In this document: one piece after another, positions 1 through 4,763 of the stretch
Position numbering within the stretch: the first letter of the stretch is position 1
Layout of the letters: every line of letters begins with the position of its first letter
From: JANNHK01 sp034408875
Lineage (GTDB): Bacteria; Actinomycetota; Acidimicrobiia; IMCC26256; PALSA-610
Assembly: GCA_034408875.1 (NCBI GenBank)
Contig: JAWXCJ010000202.1
Span: 1-6,586 of the forward strand
Reading direction: 5' to 3'
DNA: 6,586 nt
The notes under the pieces: model-generated
Told to the model about the DNA's origin: nothing
What the model saw: only the letters and a program-made list of their open reading frames with translations
Database searches by the model: none
Position numbers and translations under genes: made by a program

Positions 1-86
1 CGAACGGCTGACCCCGCGCCCAACCCGATCGCGTCGGAACCCACCCGACCCGCCCGGCACTACCTACGTAGCCCACGCGCGCCGCG

Positions 87-92
87 TAGCCT
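87..92 (+). promoter_or_regulatory. Putative -10 box (TAGCCT) of a leaderless promoter for the ComB-like gene
   Basis: TAGCCT fits the actinobacterial -10 pattern TANNNT and ends 8 nt before the GTG at 101, so transcription would start at or next to the start codon. No Shine-Dalgarno motif is visible before the GTG, which agrees with leaderless translation. No convincing -35 hexamer is seen. A similar CGTAGCC lies upstream at 67-73, where it overlaps the 8-bp palindrome CTACGTAG (64-71). Confidence 0.5.
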
Positions 93-100
93 CGCCGGTC

Positions 101-820
101 GTGTGGGATCCGTGGCCTGACGTCGGCGTGCACCTCGAGTGGGGTGAGCGGGGTGCGGGCGAGGCAGCTGACCGGGGTGACGACCTGGTCGTCGTCGATG
201 CGTTCTCGTTCTCGACGACGGTGACGATGGCGGTCGATCGCGGGGCGCGGGTCTTCGCGGTGGGCCGCAACGACACGGTTCCGCCCGACACCTACGAGGT
301 GCCGAAGGCGCGCTACGACGACTCGGCCCGCATGACGTTGGCGCCGCAGAGCACGGCCCACCTCGTTCCGGGTGAACGGGTCGCGTTGTGGTCGGCGAAC
401 GGTGCCGCCGTTGTCGCGGCCGGCCGGCACGCACCGCGGATCACGCTCGGCTGTTTCCGCAACCGCACCGCGGTGGCGGCCGCGCTTCGGCGCGACCGAC
501 GCACGACCGTCGTCGCGTGCGCGGAGCGGTGGTCGTCGATCGGCGCCGGGCACGGTGTGCGGCCGTCGCTCGAGGACTGGCTCGGCGCGGGCGCAGTCAT
601 CGCCGCGACATCGGGTCTGACGCTGTCGCCCGAGGCGCAGGCCGCGGCCGCGACGTTCACGGCCGCGGGCGCGCAGCTCGAGACCTGGCTGCGGGAATGC
701 GTGACCGGCCGTGAGCTCGTGGCCAAGCAGTGGACCGCCGACCTCGACTACCTCGTCGCCCTCGACGCGAGCACGGTCGTCCCCACCCTGGCCGAAGACG
801 GCTTCTTCGAGGCTTCCTAA
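101..820 (+). CDS. ComB / 2-phosphosulfolactate phosphatase-family protein
   Basis: The 239-residue product resembles the ComB family, whose archaeal members remove phosphate from 2-phosphosulfolactate in coenzyme M synthesis. Supporting features in order are a strand ending in D-A-F-S-F-S-T-T (33-40), the S-A-N-G segment (98-101), the C-F-R-N-R-T-A-V-A helix start (118-126), the V-V-A-C-A strand (137-141) and the E-D-W-L-G-A-G-A helix (158-165). Its length matches the family. No signal peptide is seen, so it is probably cytosolic. In the first motif, family members usually carry Arg (D-V-L-R-A-S/T-T as I remember it), whereas this protein has Ser-Phe, so the classical activity is doubtful. 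There are no other coenzyme M genes nearby, and bacterial ComB homologues commonly have no assigned role. The GTG start follows a -10-like box by 8 nt; a second GTG at 128 is possible but would remove the N-terminal strand. Confidence 0.8.
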   Translation: MWDPWPDVGVHLEWGERGAGEAADRGDDLVVVDAFSFSTTVTMAVDRGARVFAVGRNDTVPPDTYEVPKARYDDSARMTLAPQSTAHLVPGERVALWSANGAAVVAAGRHAPRITLGCFRNRTAVAAALRRDRRTTVVACAERWSSIGAGHGVRPSLEDWLGAGAVIAATSGLTLSPEAQAAAATFTAAGAQLETWLRECVTGRELVAKQWTADLDYLVALDASTVVPTLAEDGFFEAS

Positions 821-839
821 ATCTGTCCCAGGTCGGTTC

Positions 840-845
840 TAGGAT
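840..845 (+). promoter_or_regulatory. Putative -10 box (TAGGAT) for the small-protein/nucleotidyltransferase unit
   Basis: TAGGAT ends 6 nt before the GTG at 852, the geometry of a leaderless start. The same bases contain AGGA (841-844), which at 7 nt from the GTG could instead act as a weak Shine-Dalgarno, so sequence alone cannot separate the two readings. The box also holds the in-frame TAG (840-842) that bounds the reading frame. The comB-like stop codon lies only 20 bp upstream, so the pair has its own promoter close behind that gene. Confidence 0.45.
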
Positions 846-851
846 CGTCAT

Positions 852-1037
852 GTGAATCACGCCGATCGGATCCGTGCCGCCAAGGACGCGTTGCTGAATG
901 GCGAGTGGAAGTCCGACCCTGAGCTCCTCGCCCAGGTGGATTGGTTGCTCTCGAAGCCACCAATCGAGCGACTGCAGATCCTTGAAGCAGACAACGCATT
1001 CCTCAGCGCGCTGCGACCGGCGCCCGAAACTTGCTGA
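852..1037 (+). CDS. Small 61-residue protein of unknown function, partner of the downstream nucleotidyltransferase
   Basis: I do not recognise this family. The product is short, charged and apparently all-helical: an N-terminal helix rich in Arg/Lys/Ala (about 3-16), a second around E24-S34 containing V-D-W-L-L, and a third from P37 to L53. There is no signal peptide, membrane segment, metal-binding cysteine cluster or recognisable helix-turn-helix. The GTG at 852 is the first possible start because an in-frame TAG lies at 840-842. The stop TGA (1035-1037) overlaps the TTG start of the next gene (1031), forming TTGCTGA, so the two are almost certainly co-translated. This arrangement makes a regulatory or binding partner of the nucleotidyltransferase the simplest guess; a toxin-antitoxin role is speculation. 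Base composition is less GC-rich than the flanking genes. Confidence 0.7.
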   Translation: MNHADRIRAAKDALLNGEWKSDPELLAQVDWLLSKPPIERLQILEADNAFLSALRPAPETC

Positions 1038-1567
1038 TCGACCTCATTCGAGCGCTGGAAGCGAATGACGTCCGATTCGTCATCGTGGGCGGGTTGGGTG
1101 CGCGTATTCAGGGTGCGCCCATGTCGACCGACGACCTCGACATCATGCCGGATCCCGAACCGCAGAATCTGGAGCGCTTGGCCGCAGTACTGAGCAGGCC
1201 CGACACCGCAAGAAAGATCGGAGCGAGCACGTTCGAGCCGCATCCCGTCATCAACGCGATGGAGTTTCGGACCGAGACGATTTGCAGTTACGTCACCTCG
1301 GATGGCCCCATCGACGTGCTGATGCAGTTGCCCGACGTCGGCACCTACGACGACGTCGTACGTAACGCGCGCCGATACCTGTTGGGCGACATCTCGATCT
1401 TCGCAGCCGACATCGACGACATCATCCGGTCAAAGGTCGCGACTGACAGAGCAAAGGATTGGCGCGCGCTCGACGTGCTCTACGAAACGCGCGACCGACT
1501 GCGCCGGGAGCCGGATCCGTACGAGGTCGACCCGGCTGCGCTCATGCCGGACGACCCCGACACCTAG
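1031..1567 (+). CDS. Nucleotidyltransferase-fold protein (DUF6036 / AbiEii-like)
   Basis: The 178-residue product carries the signature of the polymerase-beta-like nucleotidyltransferase superfamily. A strand leads into G20-G21 (V-I-V-G-G), followed by a short helix and S-T-D-D-L-D-I, with D35 and D37 as the metal-binding acidic pair. The third acidic position is probably D95 in P-I-D-V-L-M. Near the C terminus A-D-I-D-D-I-I-R-S-K (126-135), then D143 and L147 in K-D-W-R-A-L-D, match the helix common in DUF6036 and AbiEii relatives. Some relatives are toxins or antitoxins that modify tRNA or a partner protein; many have no known substrate. The TTG start overlaps the end of the preceding gene and preserves the first strand; later starts would cut into the G-G motif. 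No Shine-Dalgarno is visible, consistent with translational coupling. GC content is lower than neighbouring genes, hinting at lateral acquisition. Its TAG stop shares CTAG with the opposing lyase gene. Confidence 0.8.
   Translation: MLIDLIRALEANDVRFVIVGGLGARIQGAPMSTDDLDIMPDPEPQNLERLAAVLSRPDTARKIGASTFEPHPVINAMEFRTETICSYVTSDGPIDVLMQLPDVGTYDDVVRNARRYLLGDISIFAADIDDIIRSKVATDRAKDWRALDVLYETRDRLRREPDPYEVDPAALMPDDPDT
1564..1567. other. Shared CTAG: overlapping stop codons of two convergent genes
   Basis: The palindrome CTAG holds the TAG stop of the nucleotidyltransferase on the plus strand (1565-1567) and the TAG stop of the lyase on the minus strand (1564-1566). There is therefore no room for a terminator between them, and each transcript must run antisense into its neighbour or end inside it. 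Confidence 0.9.
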
Positions 1568-2496
1568 CTGCGGGCCATACCCGCGCGTTCGCCGCGCATG
1601 ACGAACTTGTTTGCCATCTTGCGGCTGGCTTCGTCGATCATCTCGTCGCCGAACATGACCGCGCCCTTGCGGTCGCCTTCGGTCGTGGCCTTCTCGTAGG
1701 CCTCGAGGATGTCGAACGCGCGGTCGAACTGTTCCTGCGTGGGCGTGAACACCTCGTTGATGACCGTGACCTGGTCGGGGTGCAGGGCCCACTTGCCGTC
1801 GAAGCCGAGGATTCGGCAGCGCATCGCGTAGTCGCGTAGCGCGTCGAGCTCACGGATCTTGAGGAACGGGCCGTCGATCACTTGCAGGCCGTTGGCGCGC
1901 CCGGCCATGAGGATCTTCGAGAACACGTAGTGGAAGTGGTCGCCCGGATACTCGGGGATCTGCACACCACCGGTCAGCACCGGCATCTCGGTCGACGCGG
2001 CGAAGTCGGCGGGGCCGAAGATGATCGTCTCCAACCGGTCACTCGCCGCGCAGATCTCCTCGACGTTGATGAGACCCCGCGCGGTTTCGATCTGCGCTTC
2101 GATACCGACGCGCGACTGGCGGCCCGTGACCTTCTCGATCTGGGTGAGCAGCTTGTCGAGCGCCTGCACGTCGGCGGCGGTCTCGACCTTCGGGAGCATC
2201 AACTCGTCGAGGCGTTCCCCCGCGGTCTCGACGACCTCGATGACGTCGCCGTAGGTCCACTCGGTGTCCCACGCGTTGACGCGCACGCACAGCACGGTGT
2301 CGCCCCAGTCGAGCTCACGAATCGCCTTCGCGATCTTGGCCCGCGACGGCACCTTCTCGAGCGGCGCGACCGCGTCCTCCAAGTCGAGGAACACCATGTC
2401 GGCACCGAGTCCGGGGGCCTTGCCCATCATCTTCTCGGACGAACCGGGAACCGACAGGCACGAGCGGCGGGGCAAGGAGCGGGAGCGTTCGGACAT
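1564..2496 (-). CDS. HpcH/HpaI-family CoA-ester lyase, malyl-CoA / citramalyl-CoA (CitE-like) lyase
   Basis: The 310-residue protein belongs to the CitE/malyl-CoA lyase group, TIM-barrel enzymes that cleave or form 3-hydroxyacyl-CoA esters such as malyl-CoA, beta-methylmalyl-CoA or citramalyl-CoA with Mg2+. The family motifs are present: S-V-P-G-S (15-19), L-D-L-E-D-A-V (37-43), V-R-V-N (71-74) with substrate-binding R72, E-A-Q-I-E-T-A-R-G (133-141) with metal ligand E137, and G-P-A-D-F-A-A-S (161-168) with metal ligand D164. The later G-F-D-G-K-W-A-L-H-P-D-Q segment is typical of L-malyl-CoA/beta-methylmalyl-CoA lyases. Length is normal and no key residue is missing. Substrate cannot be fixed from sequence; roles include the ethylmalonyl-CoA or glyoxylate routes and itaconate breakdown. 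The ATG at 2496 follows a TAGCCT box by 7 nt. The gene stands alone, divergent from the MBL hydrolase. Confidence 0.9.
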   Translation of the reverse strand: MSERSRSLPRRSCLSVPGSSEKMMGKAPGLGADMVFLDLEDAVAPLEKVPSRAKIAKAIRELDWGDTVLCVRVNAWDTEWTYGDVIEVVETAGERLDELMLPKVETAADVQALDKLLTQIEKVTGRQSRVGIEAQIETARGLINVEEICAASDRLETIIFGPADFAASTEMPVLTGGVQIPEYPGDHFHYVFSKILMAGRANGLQVIDGPFLKIRELDALRDYAMRCRILGFDGKWALHPDQVTVINEVFTPTQEQFDRAFDILEAYEKATTEGDRKGAVMFGDEMIDEASRKMANKFVMRGERAGMARS

Positions 2497-2503
2497 GGCA
2501 GGC

Positions 2504-2509
2504 AGGCTA
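2504..2509 (-). promoter_or_regulatory. Putative -10 box (TAGCCT, minus strand) of a leaderless promoter for the CoA-ester lyase
   Basis: On the minus strand TAGCCT ends 7 nt before the ATG at 2496. The 7-nt gap has no Shine-Dalgarno motif. The hexamer is identical to the one before the first gene (87-92). A -35 element would have to lie around 2527-2532, over the start of the opposing gene, and none is convincing. Confidence 0.5.
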
Positions 2510-2515
2510 CGGGCC

Positions 2516-2521
2516 TAGGGT
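2516..2521 (+). promoter_or_regulatory. Putative -10 box (TAGGGT) of a leaderless promoter for the MBL-fold hydrolase
   Basis: TAGGGT ends 7 nt before the GTG at 2529 and lies back to back with the minus-strand box at 2504-2509, six bases away. The AGGG inside it could serve as a weak Shine-Dalgarno, though at 8 nt from the start it is marginal. No clear -35 is seen. Confidence 0.5.
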
Positions 2522-2528
2522 TCCGGGC

Positions 2529-3338
2529 GTGAAACTCGACCAGCTCGCCGACGGCGTGTGGGCCTGGATCCAACCGGGCGGCGAATCGGGCGTGAGCAAC
2601 GCCGGTGTCGTCGCCGACGCCGACGGCCTCACCGTGATCGACACGCTGATGGTGCCGTCGCAGTGGGAACCGTTCGTGAGCGCGGTGAACGCACTCGGAC
2701 GGCCCGTGCGCCGGCTCGTCCTCACCCACGCGCACATCGACCACGTGGGCGGCACCCGCGGATTCCCGATGGCGGCGGTGTACGGCTCCGAACAGACGAG
2801 TCACCTGCTCGACGGCGAGATGCCGCTCGACGCGTACAAGCGGTTCATGCCCGCGTTCGACGCCGAGTTCGACGCACTGGCCGAGGCCGGCACGCGCCCC
2901 GTCACGCATCTCGTCACCGACGCCGCCCAACTCACCGATCGCATCGAGATCCTGCCCGCCACCGGGCACACGTCGGGCGACCTGATGGTGCTCGTCGCCG
3001 ACTGCGACGTGTTGTTCGCGGGCGACCTGTGCTTCTTCGGCGTCACGCCCCTCGCGTTCCAAGGTGACCCGGGCACGTGGGCCGACGTCCTCGACGCAGT
3101 CGCGGAACTCGCGGAGACGATCGTGCCCGGCCACGGGCCGGTCGGTGGCGAGGCCCAGGTGCGCGAACTCCAGACGTATCTCCGGCACTGCGTCGCGGGC
3201 AGCATCCCGCCCGGTCCGTGGGACCGCTGGCGCGAACGCGACCCGCGCGACGCCATCAACATCGAACGGGCGAAGTTGCTCGCGGAAGGCCGCGACGAGA
3301 TGCCGCCCGCGATGCTGAAGGCGATCGGCTTCGGCTGA
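2529..3338 (+). CDS. MBL-fold (metallo-beta-lactamase superfamily) metallohydrolase
   Basis: The 269-residue protein has the complete dinuclear metal site of the superfamily: T-H-A-H-I-D-H at 66-72 (H67, H69, D71, H72), H147 in G-H-T-S-G-D, D166 in F-A-G-D-L, and H202 in V-P-G-H-G-P. The N-terminal D-G-V-W-A-W-I strand and the V-I-D-T motif (36-39) are the usual entry into the fold. No signal peptide is present, so it is probably cytosolic. The C-terminal tail from about 220 (W-D-R-W-R-E-R-D-P) resembles the helical tails of quinoprotein-relay/cyclase-type MBL proteins of actinobacteria rather than glyoxalase II or RNase Z. The substrate is unknown; a thioester or ester is possible given the divergent CoA-ester lyase, but this is inference from position only. 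GTG start chosen from the -10-like box 7 nt upstream and the intact first strand. Confidence 0.88.
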   Translation: MKLDQLADGVWAWIQPGGESGVSNAGVVADADGLTVIDTLMVPSQWEPFVSAVNALGRPVRRLVLTHAHIDHVGGTRGFPMAAVYGSEQTSHLLDGEMPLDAYKRFMPAFDAEFDALAEAGTRPVTHLVTDAAQLTDRIEILPATGHTSGDLMVLVADCDVLFAGDLCFFGVTPLAFQGDPGTWADVLDAVAELAETIVPGHGPVGGEAQVRELQTYLRHCVAGSIPPGPWDRWRERDPRDAINIERAKLLAEGRDEMPPAMLKAIGFG

Positions 3339-3420
3339 CGCCACGTCTATTGGTCGGGCTTGCGCTCCGCCTTCCATCGCCCGTGCGACTGACGGTGATC
3401 AGGCCGGCTCCGCTGACGCC
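3334..3420 (+). repeat. Short direct repeat GCTGACGCC at both ends of the MBL/dienelactone hydrolase gap
   Basis: GCTGACGCC occurs at 3334-3342, where it contains the TGA stop of the MBL gene, and again at 3412-3420, 78 bp later, just before the opposing stop codon. A third CTGACG core lies at 3389-3394. Nine matching bases can arise by chance in such GC-rich DNA, so a function is not claimed. Confidence 0.35.
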
Positions 3421-3431
3421 GCCTACGTCAG
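3413..3431. repeat. Inverted repeat CTGACG / CGTCAG over the dienelactone hydrolase stop codon
   Basis: A 6-bp stem (3413-3418 with 3426-3431) encloses a 7-base loop that contains the TAG stop of the minus-strand gene (3423-3425). It sits between two convergent genes, so it could be a weak bidirectional transcription stop. There is no T-run on either side, so a classical intrinsic terminator is not supported. The rest of the 84-bp gap (3339-3422) shows nothing else. Confidence 0.35.
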
Positions 3432-4115
3432 GTTCTTGCGGAGGAACTCGAGGGTGCGCGACCACGCTTGCGCGGCCGCGGCGTTGTCGAACGTGCCGAG
3501 CGCGTTGTGGTCGCCCGCGAACGCGTGGCCGGTGCCCGGGTACACGTAGATCGTGACGGACTTGCCCATGGCTTCGAGCTTCTCGCCGAGCGCGTTCACC
3601 GCGTCGGGCGGGAAGAAGTCGTCGTTCTCGGCGAAGTGGCCCTGGATCGGTGCGCTGAGGTTCGACCAGTCGGGTCCGCCGTCGCCGAGCGGCGCGCCGT
3701 AGAACGGCACCACCGCGCCGACCTTGTCGCCGGCCACGGCACCGATCACGAAACTGAGCATGCCGCCCATGCAGAACCCGACGACACCGACCCTGTCGCC
3801 GCTCACCGCCGAATGCGCGAGCAGGTAGTCGATCGCGCCGACCATGTCGCGCGCGGCGCGGTCCTGCGGCAGCGCGTTCATGAGCTGCGCGGCCTTGTCC
3901 ATCTCGGTGTGGCCCGCGAGTTCACCGTGGTACAGGTCGGGCGCGAGGGCGGTGAACCCTTCGGCCGCGAGCTTGTCGGCCACGCCTTTCAGGCTCGGGT
4001 CGAGTCCCCACCACTCTTGGATGACGAGGACACCGGCACCCGATCCGCTCGCCGACTCGGCGAGATACCCGGCGGCTTCGGACCCGTTGCTCGGAAACGA
4101 AACAGTTGTTCCCAC
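3423..4115 (-). CDS. Dienelactone hydrolase family protein (alpha/beta hydrolase)
   Basis: The 230-residue product matches the dienelactone hydrolase family in length and motifs. The nucleophile is C115 in G-F-C-M-G-G, the acid is D165 in E-N-D-D-F-F-P, and the histidine is H197 in G-T-G-H-A-F. E34 in Q-E-W-W-G-L is the conserved glutamate that interacts with the nucleophile in this family, and A-P-D-L-Y (58-62) is also typical. The family opens cyclic ester (lactone) rings, classically in chlorocatechol breakdown, but many members act on other esters and no aromatic-degradation genes are present here. There is no signal peptide. The GTG start is fixed by an in-frame TGA two codons upstream (4119-4121 on the minus strand) and by a strong ribosome-binding site. 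The gene is convergent with the MBL hydrolase and divergent from the thioredoxin-fold gene. Confidence 0.9.
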   Translation of the reverse strand: MGTTVSFPSNGSEAAGYLAESASGSGAGVLVIQEWWGLDPSLKGVADKLAAEGFTALAPDLYHGELAGHTEMDKAAQLMNALPQDRAARDMVGAIDYLLAHSAVSGDRVGVVGFCMGGMLSFVIGAVAGDKVGAVVPFYGAPLGDGGPDWSNLSAPIQGHFAENDDFFPPDAVNALGEKLEAMGKSVTIYVYPGTGHAFAGDHNALGTFDNAAAAQAWSRTLEFLRKNLT

Positions 4116-4121
4116 TCGTCA

Positions 4122-4128
4122 CCCTCCC
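4122..4128 (-). promoter_or_regulatory. Ribosome-binding site GGGAGGG of the dienelactone hydrolase gene
   Basis: On the minus strand GGGAGGG ends 6 nt before the GTG at 4115, an optimal Shine-Dalgarno position. It is the only clear Shine-Dalgarno in the window and no TANNNT box lies within 10 nt of this start, so this mRNA must have a leader. A TACAGT at 4153-4148 on the minus strand is a possible -10, which would give a leader of roughly 25 nt. Confidence 0.7.
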
Positions 4129-4215
4129 ACTGCGCGTACGGCGCCGAACTGTACGAGGATCAGGAGCGGGCGAGCCAGGCGTCGCAACCGTCGCGTCGGT
4201 ACACCACGGTCGCGC

Positions 4216-4221
4216 TAGCGT
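4216..4221 (+). promoter_or_regulatory. Putative -10 box (TAGCGT) of a leaderless promoter for the thioredoxin-fold gene
   Basis: TAGCGT ends 8 nt before the GTG at 4230 and no Shine-Dalgarno lies between. It marks the true start of a reading frame that stays open far upstream only because it is antisense to the dienelactone hydrolase gene. The 114-bp divergent gap (4116-4229) otherwise shows only scattered GTCGC repeats. Confidence 0.5.
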
Positions 4222-4229
4222 GCTCCGGC

Positions 4230-4715
4230 GTGGCGCAGAACCCCGACCCGCAGATTTCGCTCACGAGCCTGGCGGGCGTGACCCGCACGCTCGACGACTG
4301 GGCGACCGTGTTCAACCTCGCCATCGTCATGCTCCCCGGCCGCCGGGAAGCGAGCGGGTTCGTGCCCGTGATCAACCGCATCTTCGCCACGTTCGGCGAC
4401 AGTGACGTGCGCACCACTGTGTGTGTTGCCGCGCCCGCTTCGATCGCCGAGCGCATCCTCGGCGACCACGCCGACGAGTGGCTCGTGTTCTGCGACCCCG
4501 ACGCCGTCCTGGCCACCTCCCTCGGCCTGGAACGGCTTCCGGCATTCGTGCACCTGCGCCAGGACACGACCCTGGTCACCGCCACGCAGGGCTGGAGCCC
4601 CAAGGAATGGCAGCGGGTCGCCGGCGAGATCGCCAAATCCCAGAACTGGACCACGCCGATCGTGGCCGGACGCAACGACCCGCCGCCCACGCCGGGCTGG
4701 CCGGTGGCGTCCTGA
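4230..4715 (+). CDS. Thioredoxin-fold protein lacking the CxxC motif
   Basis: The 161-residue product looks like a thioredoxin-fold domain. A first strand F-N-L-A-I-V-M-L (28-35) is followed by P-G-R-R-E-A-S-G (36-43) at the active-site position. Then come a helix F-V-P-V-I-N-R-I (44-51), a strand T-T-V-C-V-A (62-67), E-W-L-V-F-C-D-P (83-90), the R-L-P-A-F-V-H-L cis-proline loop (102-109) and a final G-W-S-P-K-E-W-Q-R-V helix (121-130). The CxxC motif is absent and the only cysteines (C65, C88) are on other strands, so a dithiol oxidoreductase role is unlikely; it may be a redox-inactive binding or chaperone-like relative. No signal peptide or membrane segment is present. The GTG at 4230 is chosen because it follows a TAGCGT box by 8 nt, and everything in frame before it is antisense to another gene. 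The function is unknown. Confidence 0.72.
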   Translation: MAQNPDPQISLTSLAGVTRTLDDWATVFNLAIVMLPGRREASGFVPVINRIFATFGDSDVRTTVCVAAPASIAERILGDHADEWLVFCDPDAVLATSLGLERLPAFVHLRQDTTLVTATQGWSPKEWQRVAGEIAKSQNWTTPIVAGRNDPPPTPGWPVAS

Positions 4716-4749
4716 GCAGGCGTGTTCCCGGCAATTCCGGAAGCCCGTC

Positions 4750-4755
4750 TAGTGT
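4750..4755 (+). promoter_or_regulatory. Putative -10 box (TAGTGT) of a leaderless promoter for the NlpC/P60 gene
   Basis: TAGTGT ends 8 nt before the GTG at 4764 and decides this start over the in-frame GTG codons at 4722 and 4752. A GAGG at 4757-4760 lies only 3 nt from the GTG, too close for a normal Shine-Dalgarno. The 48-bp gap after the upstream gene contains this box and an imperfect TTCCCGG/CCGGAA inverted repeat (4725-4742) without a T-run. Confidence 0.5.
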
Positions 4756-4763
4756 TGAGGCTC

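Noticed and set aside
1..11. Possible tail of an upstream gene ending in TGA at 9-11
   Set aside because: Only two or three codons are visible, so nothing supports it; positions 1-86 otherwise show only the small palindrome at 64-71.
2148..2496. Idea that the lyase, MBL hydrolase and dienelactone hydrolase form one catabolic cluster
   Set aside because: The three genes alternate in strand, each has its own start signals, and no shared substrate is indicated by the sequences.
2427..3377. Minus-strand frame of 316 codons opposite the MBL hydrolase
   Set aside because: The plus strand carries all MBL metal ligands, and the minus-strand product is an Arg/His/Val-rich shadow without motifs.
3336..3394. 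Selenocysteine read-through of the MBL stop codon TGA, considered because selD is present
   Set aside because: The MBL domain is complete before the TGA, the following frame soon ends at another TGA, and no SECIS-like hairpin is evident immediately after it.
3468..4229. Long plus-strand reading frame joined to the thioredoxin-fold protein (would make a 415-residue protein)
   Set aside because: The first 250 residues are antisense to the well-supported dienelactone hydrolase and look like low-complexity Arg/Val/His-rich shadow sequence; the promoter-like box and fold start at 4216-4230.
4725..4742. Imperfect hairpin TTCCCGG/CCGGAA as a terminator after the thioredoxin-fold gene
   Set aside because: The stem is short with a bulge and there is no T-run; such matches are common in GC-rich DNA.
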